NCBI GenBank assembly: GCA_003539625.1
Contig: DPOU01000023.1
Location: 1-16,677, forward strand
DNA from: Acholeplasmatales bacterium
GTDB lineage: Bacteria; Bacillota_I; Bacilli_A; ML615J-28; CAG-313
Direction: 5' to 3'
Length of the DNA stretch: 16,677 nucleotides
This document shows, piece after piece, positions 1 through 6,414 of this stretch; position 1 is the first letter of the stretch, and the number at the start of each line of letters is the position of its first letter. A program made the position numbers and the translations under genes. Below the pieces are notes generated by a model that was not told the DNA's origin, ran no database searches, and saw nothing but the letters and a program-made list of their open reading frames with translations.

Positions 1-153
1 AATGAATTATATAAAGATTTCAAAATGTATTCTTCAGAAGATATTAATACAGCAATAAATGCCTATATTAAATATTTTAACACACAAAGATTAGCTTATT
101 CGTTAAAATATAAAACCCCCGTTCAGTATAGAACTGAACAGGGATTTAATTAA
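1..153 (+). CDS. IS3-family transposase, C-terminal 50 residues (partial)
   Basis: The reading frame is open from base 1 to a TAA at 151-153 and gives 50 residues. They include the stretch INAYIKYFNTQRLAYSLKYK followed by TPVQYR, which matches the end of the OrfB integrase domain of IS3-family elements (typical form: YNxxRxxxxLxxxSPxxYR). OrfB carries the DDE catalytic core; the residues seen lie just after its last glutamate, so no catalytic residue is visible. The 5' part, OrfA and the left inverted repeat are outside the window. I cannot tell whether the whole element is intact. It faces rimO tail to tail. Confidence 0.85.
   Translation, partial: NELYKDFKMYSSEDINTAINAYIKYFNTQRLAYSLKYKTPVQYRTEQGFN
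118..143 (+). terminator. Hairpin inside the 3' end of the transposase gene
   Basis: CCCGTTCAG (118-126) pairs with CTGAAC-A-GGG (134-143, one bulged A) around the loop TATAGAA. A run of seven T follows at about 156-162. The gap between stem and T-run is longer than in a standard intrinsic terminator, so termination is only possible. A hairpin here could also shield the element from outside transcription. Confidence 0.35.
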
Positions 154-200
154 TGCTTTTTTTGTGTCTACTTTTTCTTGACTATTTCACTCAAAGCTTA
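154..200 (+). mobile_element. Probable right-end region of the IS3-family element
   Basis: IS3-family elements normally end within a few tens of bases of the orfB stop, so the right inverted repeat should lie here (TGTCTACTTTTTCTTGAC at about 167-184 is a plausible part of it). The left repeat and the target duplication are outside the window, so the exact boundary cannot be fixed. Confidence 0.4.
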
Positions 201-216
201 TTTTTTTTCTATATAT

Positions 217-258
217 ACTAATTGTAAAAAGGTTAATAATCTAACAAATTATATTAGT
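217..258 (-). terminator. Possible weak terminator of rimO
   Basis: Read on the minus strand, ACTAAT overlapping the rimO stop can pair with ATTAGT, flanked by TTTGT and ACAA arms, and is followed by a run of A and T with few G. The stem is interrupted and A-T only. No better terminator exists between rimO and the transposase remnant. Confidence 0.3.
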
Positions 259-1558
259 CTTTTATTATCTTTGCAAATAGATCATAACTATTTGCATCAG
301 TAATCTTTATCTTAACTATATCGCCAATATTAACTTTTAATCCTGAGTCATTAGTTGCATAGATAAAACCATCAACATCATCCGGTGCATAAGCTTCATT
401 ACGAACAATATATTTATTGGCTTGTGAATCATAACTATCAATAATAGCTGAATATGTTTTACCGATATATTCGTGATTAAGTTTATTTGATATTCCATTT
501 TGAACTTGCATAATGGCATTTAATCTTTTTTTCATTGTTGTCTCAGATACTTTAGGTTCCATTAAATAGCCTTTTGTATCTTCTTCATCAGAATATGTGA
601 AGACACCAAGTCTGTTGAATTTTATCTCTTCAACAAAATCTACTAATTCTTTGAAATCTTGATTGTTTTCAGTTGGGAAGCCAACAATTAGAGTTGTTCT
701 AATAGTTACATCAGGAATTTGCTTGCGAATTTTAGCAATTAAATCAACGATAAATTCTTTGCTGCCACGCCTATTCATAGCCTTTAAAATTTTATTTGAT
801 GCATGTTGAATAGGTATATCGAAATATTTTGCAACTTTTGGATTGTTTTTTATTTCATTAATTACTTCATCTGTAATTTCATCAGGGTATAGGTATAATA
901 CTCTAACAAGTGATACTCCTGGTATATTAGATATTTCATGTAATAAATCTTGTAAATATTTACCTTCTTTTAGATCAGTACCATAGCGAGTAGTATCTTG
1001 GCCAATAAGAGTAATTTCCTTAACACCACATTTTGCAAGATATTTTGCTTCCGATATTAAACTTTCAAATGGTCTACTGGTAAATGGACCACGAATAAGT
1101 GGTATTGCGCAATAACTACATCTATTATTGCATCCTTCAGATATTCTTAAATATGCACTATGAGGAAGAGTTGTTATTAAACGATCTTCATAATTCATTT
1201 TATATGTTTTAGTACTGCCTAGTAGTTTTTGAAATAGTTCATCGATATTTTTATAATCTTTGATTGGAAAATATATATCTACTTCAGGAAGACTTTTCTT
1301 TAAATCATCTAGATATCTTTCCACAAGACATCCCATTGCAATAACAATTTTATCTTTCTTGTTTTCGGTTACTTCTAATATTGTATCAATTGCTTCTTTT
1401 TTAGCGCTTTCTATAAAGCCACAAGTATTGACAACAATTATGTTTGCTTCTTTTAAATTGTTTGTAATTTCTAGATCATACTTTTTAGCAACTCCTAAAA
1501 ACAATTCAGAGTCTATTAAATTCTTAGCACAACCTAGAGAAATCATTCCAAGTTTCAT
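254..1558 (-). CDS. rimO: Ribosomal protein S12 methylthiotransferase RimO
   Basis: RimO is a radical-SAM enzyme that adds a methylthio group to a conserved Asp of ribosomal protein S12. The 434-residue protein has the full family layout. An N-terminal UPF0004 domain opens with MISLGCAKNLIDSE and has the three cluster cysteines C10, C46 and C77. The radical-SAM core has C143-xxx-C147-xx-C150 in GCNNRCSYCAIPLIRG. A C-terminal TRAM-like domain covers about residues 370-434. The opening ISLGCAKNLxDSE is the RimO signature and separates it from the tRNA enzyme MiaB. The ATG at 1558 is preceded by AAAGGA about 9 bases upstream. The gene stands alone, diverging from the pduL-type gene, with its own promoter. 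It ends in TAA. Confidence 0.95.
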   Translation of the reverse strand: MKLGMISLGCAKNLIDSELFLGVAKKYDLEITNNLKEANIIVVNTCGFIESAKKEAIDTILEVTENKKDKIVIAMGCLVERYLDDLKKSLPEVDIYFPIKDYKNIDELFQKLLGSTKTYKMNYEDRLITTLPHSAYLRISEGCNNRCSYCAIPLIRGPFTSRPFESLISEAKYLAKCGVKEITLIGQDTTRYGTDLKEGKYLQDLLHEISNIPGVSLVRVLYLYPDEITDEVINEIKNNPKVAKYFDIPIQHASNKILKAMNRRGSKEFIVDLIAKIRKQIPDVTIRTTLIVGFPTENNQDFKELVDFVEEIKFNRLGVFTYSDEEDTKGYLMEPKVSETTMKKRLNAIMQVQNGISNKLNHEYIGKTYSAIIDSYDSQANKYIVRNEAYAPDDVDGFIYATNDSGLKVNIGDIVKIKITDANSYDLFAKIIKD

Positions 1559-1592
1559 ATTATTAAAGTCCTTTATTTATAATTATATATAT

Positions 1593-1621
1593 ATTATATA
1601 ATATATTACTATTTTTTTCAA
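1593..1621 (-). promoter_or_regulatory. rimO promoter
   Basis: On the minus strand TTGAAA (1621-1616) and TATAAT (1598-1593) are separated by exactly 17 bases. The -10 is about 35 bases from the rimO start codon. The region is very A-T rich, but box quality and spacing are both good. Confidence 0.65.
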
Positions 1622-1639
1622 ATTAATTAGGTTTTATTT

Positions 1640-1668
1640 TTGACCTATTTGGCTTTTTTTGTTATAAT
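1640..1668 (+). promoter_or_regulatory. Promoter of the pduL-type gene
   Basis: TTGACC (1640-1645) and a perfect TATAAT (1663-1668) are separated by 17 bases. The -35 lies only about 19 bases from the -35 of the divergent rimO promoter, so the two polymerase sites are back to back. Confidence 0.85.
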
Positions 1669-1701
1669 ATATATGTATAAAAAATGAAAGAAGGAATTAG
1701 C

Positions 1702-2277
1702 ATGGCAAAAGATTTTATCGTTGAAACATCTGCACGTCATATTCATTTAACTGAAGCAGATTTTAAAACTTTATTTGGTGATGACGCTACATTAACAATT
1801 AAAAAAATGTTATCACAACCTGGACAATATGCTTGCGCAGAAAGAGTTACAGTAGTTGGTCCTAAGAAGGAATTAGCAGGAGTATCTATTTTAGGCCCAT
1901 TCAGAAAGGCTTCTCAAGTTGAACTTTCTGCCACCGACGCAAGAAGTATTGGCTTACCTATAGTTGTTAGAGAATCTGGTGATTTAAAAGGTACACCTGG
2001 TTGCAAGTTAGTTGGTCCTAAAGGTGAATTAGAATTAACAGAAGGAGTTATTGTTGCAAAAAGACACATTCATGCAACTGTAAATGACGCAAAAGAATTA
2101 GGTGTTAGTGATAAAGAAATTGTAAAGGTACAAATTAACACTCCAGAACGTTCATTAATTTTTGGTGATGTTGTTGTACGTGTTAGTGATTCATATGCAC
2201 TTGCTATGCATATTGATACTGATGAAGCTAATGCGGCTGGAATGGAACCAGGCGTAATGGGTGTCATTGTAAAATAG
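1702..2277 (+). CDS. pduL: PduL-type phosphotransacylase (phosphate propanoyl/acetyltransferase)
   Basis: PduL enzymes convert acyl-CoA and phosphate to acyl-phosphate and CoA. With acetate kinase they make ATP from acetyl-CoA or propionyl-CoA. The 191-residue protein has the two-half PduL fold. Its metal-binding histidines are visible in ARHIHL (H13, H15) and KRHIHA (H122, H124), with a further conserved His in MHIDTDEA (H170). The in-frame ATG at 1684 is rejected as the start because the ribosome site GAAGGA (about 1689-1694) lies downstream of it and sits 7 bases before the ATG at 1702. The protein starts directly in the catalytic domain and lacks the N-terminal shell-targeting extension of microcompartment forms. 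No compartment shell gene is nearby, so a free cytoplasmic, Pta-like role in acetate fermentation is most likely. It is a single-gene transcript with its own promoter and terminator. Confidence 0.9.
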   Translation: MAKDFIVETSARHIHLTEADFKTLFGDDATLTIKKMLSQPGQYACAERVTVVGPKKELAGVSILGPFRKASQVELSATDARSIGLPIVVRESGDLKGTPGCKLVGPKGELELTEGVIVAKRHIHATVNDAKELGVSDKEIVKVQINTPERSLIFGDVVVRVSDSYALAMHIDTDEANAAGMEPGVMGVIVK

Positions 2278-2283
2278 TAAAAT

Positions 2284-2345
2284 AGAAACTACCAAAAGAA
2301 CTAATTTAAGTAAAACATTTTAGTTCTTAGTAGTTTCTTTTTTTA
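2284..2345 (+). terminator. Terminator of the pduL-type gene
   Basis: GAAACTAC (2285-2292) pairs with GTAGTTTC (2330-2337), and inside it AAGAACTAA (2296-2304) pairs with TTAGTTCTT (2320-2328). A run of T follows from 2338. This is a long stem with a small internal loop, starting a few bases after the stop codon. Confidence 0.85.
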
Positions 2346-2370
2346 TATTTATAAAAGATAAACAATCTAA

Positions 2371-2399
2371 TAGAAAAAAATATCAAAATGTTGTATAAT
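2371..2399 (+). promoter_or_regulatory. Promoter of the mnmG operon
   Basis: There is a perfect TATAAT at 2394-2399. TAGAAA (2371-2376) sits 17 bases upstream and matches the -35 consensus at four of six positions. An ATG at 2388 lies inside the promoter and so cannot be the start of the first gene. Confidence 0.6.
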
Positions 2400-2429
2400 A
2401 AATTAAAAGATAAAAAGATAGGTGATAAT

Positions 2430-2660
2430 ATGATTTGTCCAAAATGTCACAACGACAATAGATATGATGCATTAACTTGTGATTTTTGTATGGCTAAACT
2501 TCCCATGACAAAAGAAAGACAGTTAGAAATTAACAAGCAGAAAAAATTAGAAAAAAAGCAAAAAATGAATAAATCAATGACTAAACTAATAGGACTTTTG
2601 GCTGGTCTTATCGTTCTTGTTTTAGTTGTTGTTATTGCCTATATAGTAAGGAAGCATTAA
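2430..2660 (+). CDS. Small zinc-ribbon protein with one membrane segment
   Basis: The 76-residue protein opens with a zinc ribbon, C3-PK-C6 and C17-DF-C20. A lysine-rich helical linker follows (about 24-48, likely coiled coil). One strongly hydrophobic segment runs from about 52 to 72 and the protein ends in RKH. A cytoplasmic zinc domain tethered to the membrane is the simplest reading; its partner is unknown. The start at 2430 is chosen because AGGTGA (2420-2425) precedes it and because the upstream in-frame ATG at 2388 overlaps the -10 box. The gene takes the position just before mnmG where mnmE often sits. The mnmG start follows its stop after one base, so the two are translationally linked. 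I do not recognise a named family. Confidence 0.75.
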   Translation: MICPKCHNDNRYDALTCDFCMAKLPMTKERQLEINKQKKLEKKQKMNKSMTKLIGLLAGLIVLVLVVVIAYIVRKH

Positions 2661-2661
2661 A

Positions 2662-4584
2662 ATGAGTAAAGTTTTAACTAAAGAGGAATTATTAAATAAA
2701 ATTGATCAAACATATGACGCACTAGTAATTGGCGGTGGACACGCAGGAATTGAGGCTGCTTTAGCCAATGCAAGGGTAGGCCTTAATACAATTATGGTTT
2801 GTGGAGCTTTTAAGCGTATCGGAAATATGCCATGTAATCCATCTATTGGTGGTCCCGCAAAAGGTATCTTAGTTAGAGAAATTGATGCTCTTGGAGGGCA
2901 AATGGCAAAATCTGCCGATAAGACTTGCTTACAGGTAAAAATGCTTAATCTATCAAAAGGACCTGCTGTTCGTGCAATGCGTGTTCAATCAGATAAATTA
3001 GTATATGCAAGATACATGCAAACAGTAGTAACTGACCAACCTGATCTAGATATATATATTGCATTAGTAGATAAAATAATGGTTGAAGATGGAAAAATCC
3101 AAGGGGTTATTTTAGAAGATGGAACTAAGATAAAAGCGAAAACAGTTATAGTTACGACAGGAACATATCTATCTTCTAGGGTATTATGTGGTAAAGAAAC
3201 AAAACCATCAGGGCCAGATGGAGAAGATACTAACTATGGTTTGTCACAATCATTAAGAGAAAACGGCTTTAGGCTAATAAGATTAAAGACTGGTACACCA
3301 CCAAGAGTTTATACAGATACAATTGATTTTTCAAAAGGTCAATTAGAATTAGGTACAAATATGCCTTTAACATTTAGTTATGAAACCAATCCCAAAGATA
3401 TGATACCATTCGATAAACAAGTCCCATGTTACTTGATATGGACTACTCCCAAAACTCATCAAATTATTAGGGAACATTTAAACGAATCAAGTATGTATTC
3501 GGGAATAGTAGAAGGCATTGGGCCAAGATATTGTCCATCAATAGAAGATAAACTAGTAAGATTTGCGGATAAAGAAAGACATCAATTATTTCTAGAACCA
3601 GAAAGTATGGAAATTAATGAAACATATATACAAGGTTTTTCAACAAGTATGCCTCATTATGTTCAAGAACAAATGGTTCATTCTTTACCTGGTTTTGAAA
3701 ATGCCAAAATTGCAAAATATGCGTATGCAATCGAATATGATGCCATTGATCCATTGGAATTAAAACCGACTTTAGAATCTAAAAAAGTAAAAGGGTTGTT
3801 TTTCGGTGGACAAGTTAATGGTACAAGTGGATATGAGGAAGCAGCTGCCCAAGGACTAATGGCTGGTATGAATGCAAGCTGTTTAGTAAGAGGAAAAGAA
3901 CAAATAGTATTAAAGAGGGATGAAGCATATCTTGGTGTTTTAATAGATGACTTGGTTACAAAAGGTGTTACTGATCCATATCGTATGTTAACATCTAGAG
4001 CTGAATACCGTTTACTATTAAGACATGACAATGCCGATCAAAGACTTATTAAATATGGATACCATACCGGATTAATTAGTGAAGAAAGATACAATAACTA
4101 TTTGAAAAAGATGGAGACTTTAAAAGACGAAAAAGAACGTCTAGCAAATACTCGCTTAACTCCTAAACAAAATATAAATGATTATTTAACTAGTATAAAT
4201 TCTCCAATTTTAAAAGATGGTATTAGTGCATTAGAACTAATGAAAAGACCAGAAATCAGTTACTTTGATATTGTAAAAATGGCTAATTTTGATAATCCTC
4301 TAGATTATGAATTAGGTGAACAAGTTAATATTGAAGTTAAATATCAAGGTTATATTGATAAAGAATTTAAAGAAGCGAACAGAGTATTAAAACTTGAAAG
4401 TGTATTGATACCAGAAGATATAAACTATCAAGAAATCGCCAATTTGGCCAGTGAAGCACGTGAAAAATTAATGCGCGTAAAGCCTCGTACTATCGCTCAA
4501 GCAACAAGAATTAGTGGTGTAAATCCATCGGATATAGCTATCTTATTAGTATATATAGAATCAAACAGAAAGAGAAAAAAATAA
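2662..4584 (+). CDS. mnmG: tRNA uridine-5-carboxymethylaminomethyl modification enzyme MnmG (GidA)
   Basis: MnmG is an FAD protein that, with the GTPase MnmE, installs the cmnm5 group at wobble U34 of several tRNAs. The 640-residue protein is of normal family length. It shows the FAD dinucleotide-binding loop GGGHAG (24-29) in ALVIGGGHAGIEAALANA, the conserved CNPSIGGPAKG block, the LKTGTPPR motif, the second glycine-rich segment GLFFGGQVNGTSGYEEAAAQ, and the MLTSRAEYRLLLRHDNAD motif. The C-terminal helical domain that contacts MnmE and tRNA is present. The start follows the previous stop by one base, with GGAAG inside the end of the zinc-ribbon gene. rsmG follows after two bases. mnmE, its obligate partner, is not in this window. 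Confidence 0.97.
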   Translation: MSKVLTKEELLNKIDQTYDALVIGGGHAGIEAALANARVGLNTIMVCGAFKRIGNMPCNPSIGGPAKGILVREIDALGGQMAKSADKTCLQVKMLNLSKGPAVRAMRVQSDKLVYARYMQTVVTDQPDLDIYIALVDKIMVEDGKIQGVILEDGTKIKAKTVIVTTGTYLSSRVLCGKETKPSGPDGEDTNYGLSQSLRENGFRLIRLKTGTPPRVYTDTIDFSKGQLELGTNMPLTFSYETNPKDMIPFDKQVPCYLIWTTPKTHQIIREHLNESSMYSGIVEGIGPRYCPSIEDKLVRFADKERHQLFLEPESMEINETYIQGFSTSMPHYVQEQMVHSLPGFENAKIAKYAYAIEYDAIDPLELKPTLESKKVKGLFFGGQVNGTSGYEEAAAQGLMAGMNASCLVRGKEQIVLKRDEAYLGVLIDDLVTKGVTDPYRMLTSRAEYRLLLRHDNADQRLIKYGYHTGLISEERYNNYLKKMETLKDEKERLANTRLTPKQNINDYLTSINSPILKDGISALELMKRPEISYFDIVKMANFDNPLDYELGEQVNIEVKYQGYIDKEFKEANRVLKLESVLIPEDINYQEIANLASEAREKLMRVKPRTIAQATRISGVNPSDIAILLVYIESNRKRKK

Positions 4585-4586
4585 AA

Positions 4587-5297
4587 ATGCTTGATATTAG
4601 TAAATATAATGAACTATTAAAACAAGTAAAACCACTAAACGATGAGCAATTATCACAATTATTTAGGTATTATGAAATGTTGGATGTTGAATCTAGAGTC
4701 ATGAATTTGACCACAATTACTGAATTCAGTGATGTATATGTTAAACATTTTTATGATAGTCTATTGGTTCTAAAAGAACAAAATGTATTTGATAATGCTA
4801 CGTTAATAGATGTTGGAAGCGGTGCAGGATTTCCTGGACTTGTACTAAAAATTGCATATCCTAATATGTATGTAACACTACTTGAACCTACTAAAAAAAG
4901 ATGTGATTTTTTAAATAAAATAATAGAGGAATTATCACTTCAAAAGATAGAAGTCGTAAATAAAAGAGCAGAAGAATACATATTAGATAAACGCGAATCG
5001 TATGATTTTGTTGCCGCAAGAGCTGTTGCAAATATGAATATTTTATCGGAACTTACTATTCCATTTGCTAAAATTGGTGGTAAATTTCTTGCTATGAAGG
5101 GGCAAAATTATCATGATGAATGTCAAGAAATTGGTGATTCAATCCATAAATTAGGTGGCAAAATTACTAAAATTTATCAATATGAATTGCCTGAAAATGC
5201 AGGAAAAAGGGTAGTAATTGAGATAGAAAAAGCTGAAAAAACGCCAATTATATATCCAAGAAGTTTTGCAAAGATTAAGAAAAGACCATTAAAATAA
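4587..5297 (+). CDS. rsmG: 16S rRNA (guanine-N7) methyltransferase RsmG (GidB)
   Basis: RsmG methylates N7 of G527 (E. coli numbering) in the 530 loop of 16S rRNA, using S-adenosylmethionine. In other bacteria its loss gives low-level streptomycin resistance. The 236-residue protein has the SAM-binding loop DVGSGAGFPG (75-84) followed by VTLLEPTKKRCDFLNKI, and the family's RAVANM segment. Length is normal. It starts two bases after mnmG, a gidA-gidB pairing conserved across many bacteria, so it is in the same transcript. The visible ribosome site is weak (GAAAGAG within the mnmG end), which suggests coupled translation. Confidence 0.96.
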   Translation: MLDISKYNELLKQVKPLNDEQLSQLFRYYEMLDVESRVMNLTTITEFSDVYVKHFYDSLLVLKEQNVFDNATLIDVGSGAGFPGLVLKIAYPNMYVTLLEPTKKRCDFLNKIIEELSLQKIEVVNKRAEEYILDKRESYDFVAARAVANMNILSELTIPFAKIGGKFLAMKGQNYHDECQEIGDSIHKLGGKITKIYQYELPENAGKRVVIEIEKAEKTPIIYPRSFAKIKKRPLK

Positions 5298-5317
5298 TAA
5301 AAGAAAGGAGGAACATT

Positions 5318-6097
5318 ATGGGTAAAGTTATTTCCATTGTTAATCAAAAAGGCGGGGTGGGAAAGACCACAACAGCTATTAATTTAGGGTCTGCGCTTGC
5401 CTCAAACGATCAAAAAGTTTTGATTGTTGACTATGACCAACAGGCCAATGCTACATTAGGGCTAGGAATTAATCGTGAAGACATTTTATTCGATGTATCG
5501 GATTTCTTTACTCATGTAGGTCTATTAAGAAAGGCGATATTACACACAAAGGTTGAAAAAGTAGATTTAATTCCTGCTTCAATTAAACTTGCAAATATTG
5601 AAGAAAGTTTGTACAACGTAAAAGACAACGAACTTTTACTAAAGAAAAAACTTGACAAATTAAAAAAAGAGTATGACTTTATATTAATAGATTGTCCTCC
5701 TTCATTAAGTTTAATAGTTGATAATGCCTTATACGCAAGTGACTCAGTAATAATACCAGTTGAGTGTGGATATTATTCATATGAAGCTTTGTCACAAATG
5801 GTTAATAAAATTACAAAAATACAAAAAGATAAACCATTAGAAATAGAAGGTATTTTACTAACTAAACTAGATAATCGTAATACTTTAGGATATGAGATAG
5901 TTGATAAAGTAAAATTCTTATTTCCTGAAAAAATGTTTAATACCATTATAACTAGATCTTCACATATTCAAGAGGCTCCAATGCATGGAATACCAGTAAT
6001 TCAATTTTCGTATAATTCGAGAGGATCGAAAGAATATAGATTACTTGCAAAAGAAATTTTAAACAATAACAAAAAGGCGAAAAAAGAGGTAAAATAA
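5318..6097 (+). CDS. parA: ParA/Soj chromosome-partitioning ATPase
   Basis: Soj/ParA is a deviant Walker ATPase that binds DNA as an ATP dimer, and in Firmicutes also acts on DnaA. The 259-residue protein opens with MGKVISIVNQKGGVGKTTT, so the deviant Walker A motif with its signature lysine is at residues 11-19. The A' motif DYDQQANATLGLG contains D40, and the Walker B region IDCPPSL has D125. It starts directly with the ATPase domain, without an N-terminal HTH, as expected of a chromosomal Soj. AAAGGAGG (5304-5311) gives a strong ribosome site six bases before the ATG. Soj normally works with ParB/Spo0J bound at parS. No parB follows: the next gene is DUF951, starting at the base after the parA stop. 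Confidence 0.93.
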   Translation: MGKVISIVNQKGGVGKTTTAINLGSALASNDQKVLIVDYDQQANATLGLGINREDILFDVSDFFTHVGLLRKAILHTKVEKVDLIPASIKLANIEESLYNVKDNELLLKKKLDKLKKEYDFILIDCPPSLSLIVDNALYASDSVIIPVECGYYSYEALSQMVNKITKIQKDKPLEIEGILLTKLDNRNTLGYEIVDKVKFLFPEKMFNTIITRSSHIQEAPMHGIPVIQFSYNSRGSKEYRLLAKEILNNNKKAKKEVK

Positions 6098-6295
6098 ATG
6101 ATAGAAGCAACATCTGTTTTAGTTGGAGATATTTTAAAGTTCAAAAAAAAACACCCTTGTGGAGGGAGTACTTGGAAAGTATTACGAATTGGAATTGATT
6201 ACAAACTTGAATGTACTACTTGTCAGAGGGTAATTACAATATCTAGACTTGATGCTTTAAAAAGAACAGTAGAACTAATAAAAGAAAACAAATAG
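6098..6295 (+). CDS. DUF951 family small zinc-finger-like protein
   Basis: The 65-residue protein matches the DUF951 pattern: a VGDILKFKKKHPCGGSTWKVLRIG segment (split here as residues 9-32), then CTTC, then an ISR element. H19, C21, C39 and C42 could form a metal site. DUF951 proteins are very common in Firmicutes and usually lie near parB, serS or ychF in the origin-proximal region; their function is not established. It begins immediately after the parA stop with no spacer, so its translation must be coupled to parA. Its own stop TAG lies inside the operon terminator. Confidence 0.85.
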   Translation: MIEATSVLVGDILKFKKKHPCGGSTWKVLRIGIDYKLECTTCQRVITISRLDALKRTVELIKENK

Positions 6296-6326
6296 GTAAA
6301 GATTATTCTTTATCTATTTTTTATTT
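6292..6326 (+). terminator. Terminator of the mnmG-rsmG-parA-DUF951 operon
   Basis: ATAGGTAAAGA (6292-6302) pairs over all eleven positions (one G-U) with TCTTTATCTAT (6307-6317) around the loop TTAT, followed by a T-rich tail. The left arm includes the DUF951 stop codon. Confidence 0.88.
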
Positions 6327-6377
6327 TTAAATATTTTTAGTATATGATTAAATTAGTGTTTTTATGACAACTAAAAT

Positions 6378-6386
6378 TGATATAAT
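6378..6386 (+). promoter_or_regulatory. spoIIE promoter (extended -10)
   Basis: TGA-TATAAT (6378-6386) is an extended -10 element. No good -35 lies 16-18 bases upstream. TATGACAAC (6363-6371) matches the reverse Spo0A-box consensus at seven of nine positions. In B. subtilis spoIIE is activated by Spo0A at a promoter with abnormal -35 spacing, so a Spo0A site is plausible here but unproven. Confidence 0.5.
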
Positions 6387-6414
6387 ACTTGTAAATTAAT
6401 TGGGGGAGAACTAT

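Noticed and set aside
254..1558. MiaB (tRNA methylthiotransferase) instead of RimO
   Set aside because: The N-terminus ISLGCAKNLIDSE and the overall length are those of RimO; MiaB has a different opening around its first cysteine.
1684..1701. ATG at 1684 as the start of the pduL-type gene
   Set aside because: It precedes the ribosome site GAAGGA; the ATG at 1702 has correct spacing and begins the conserved domain.
1702..2277. Part of a bacterial microcompartment operon
   Set aside because: No shell protein or signature enzyme is in the window, and the protein lacks an N-terminal encapsulation extension.
2388..2429. ATG at 2388 as the start of the zinc-ribbon gene
   Set aside because: It lies upstream of the perfect TATAAT at 2394-2399 and has no ribosome site; the CPKC motif begins right after the ATG at 2430, which has AGGTGA before it.
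6400..6414. TTG at 6400 as the spoIIE start
   Set aside because: The G-rich ribosome site would be inside the gene; the ATG at 6415 is correctly spaced from it.
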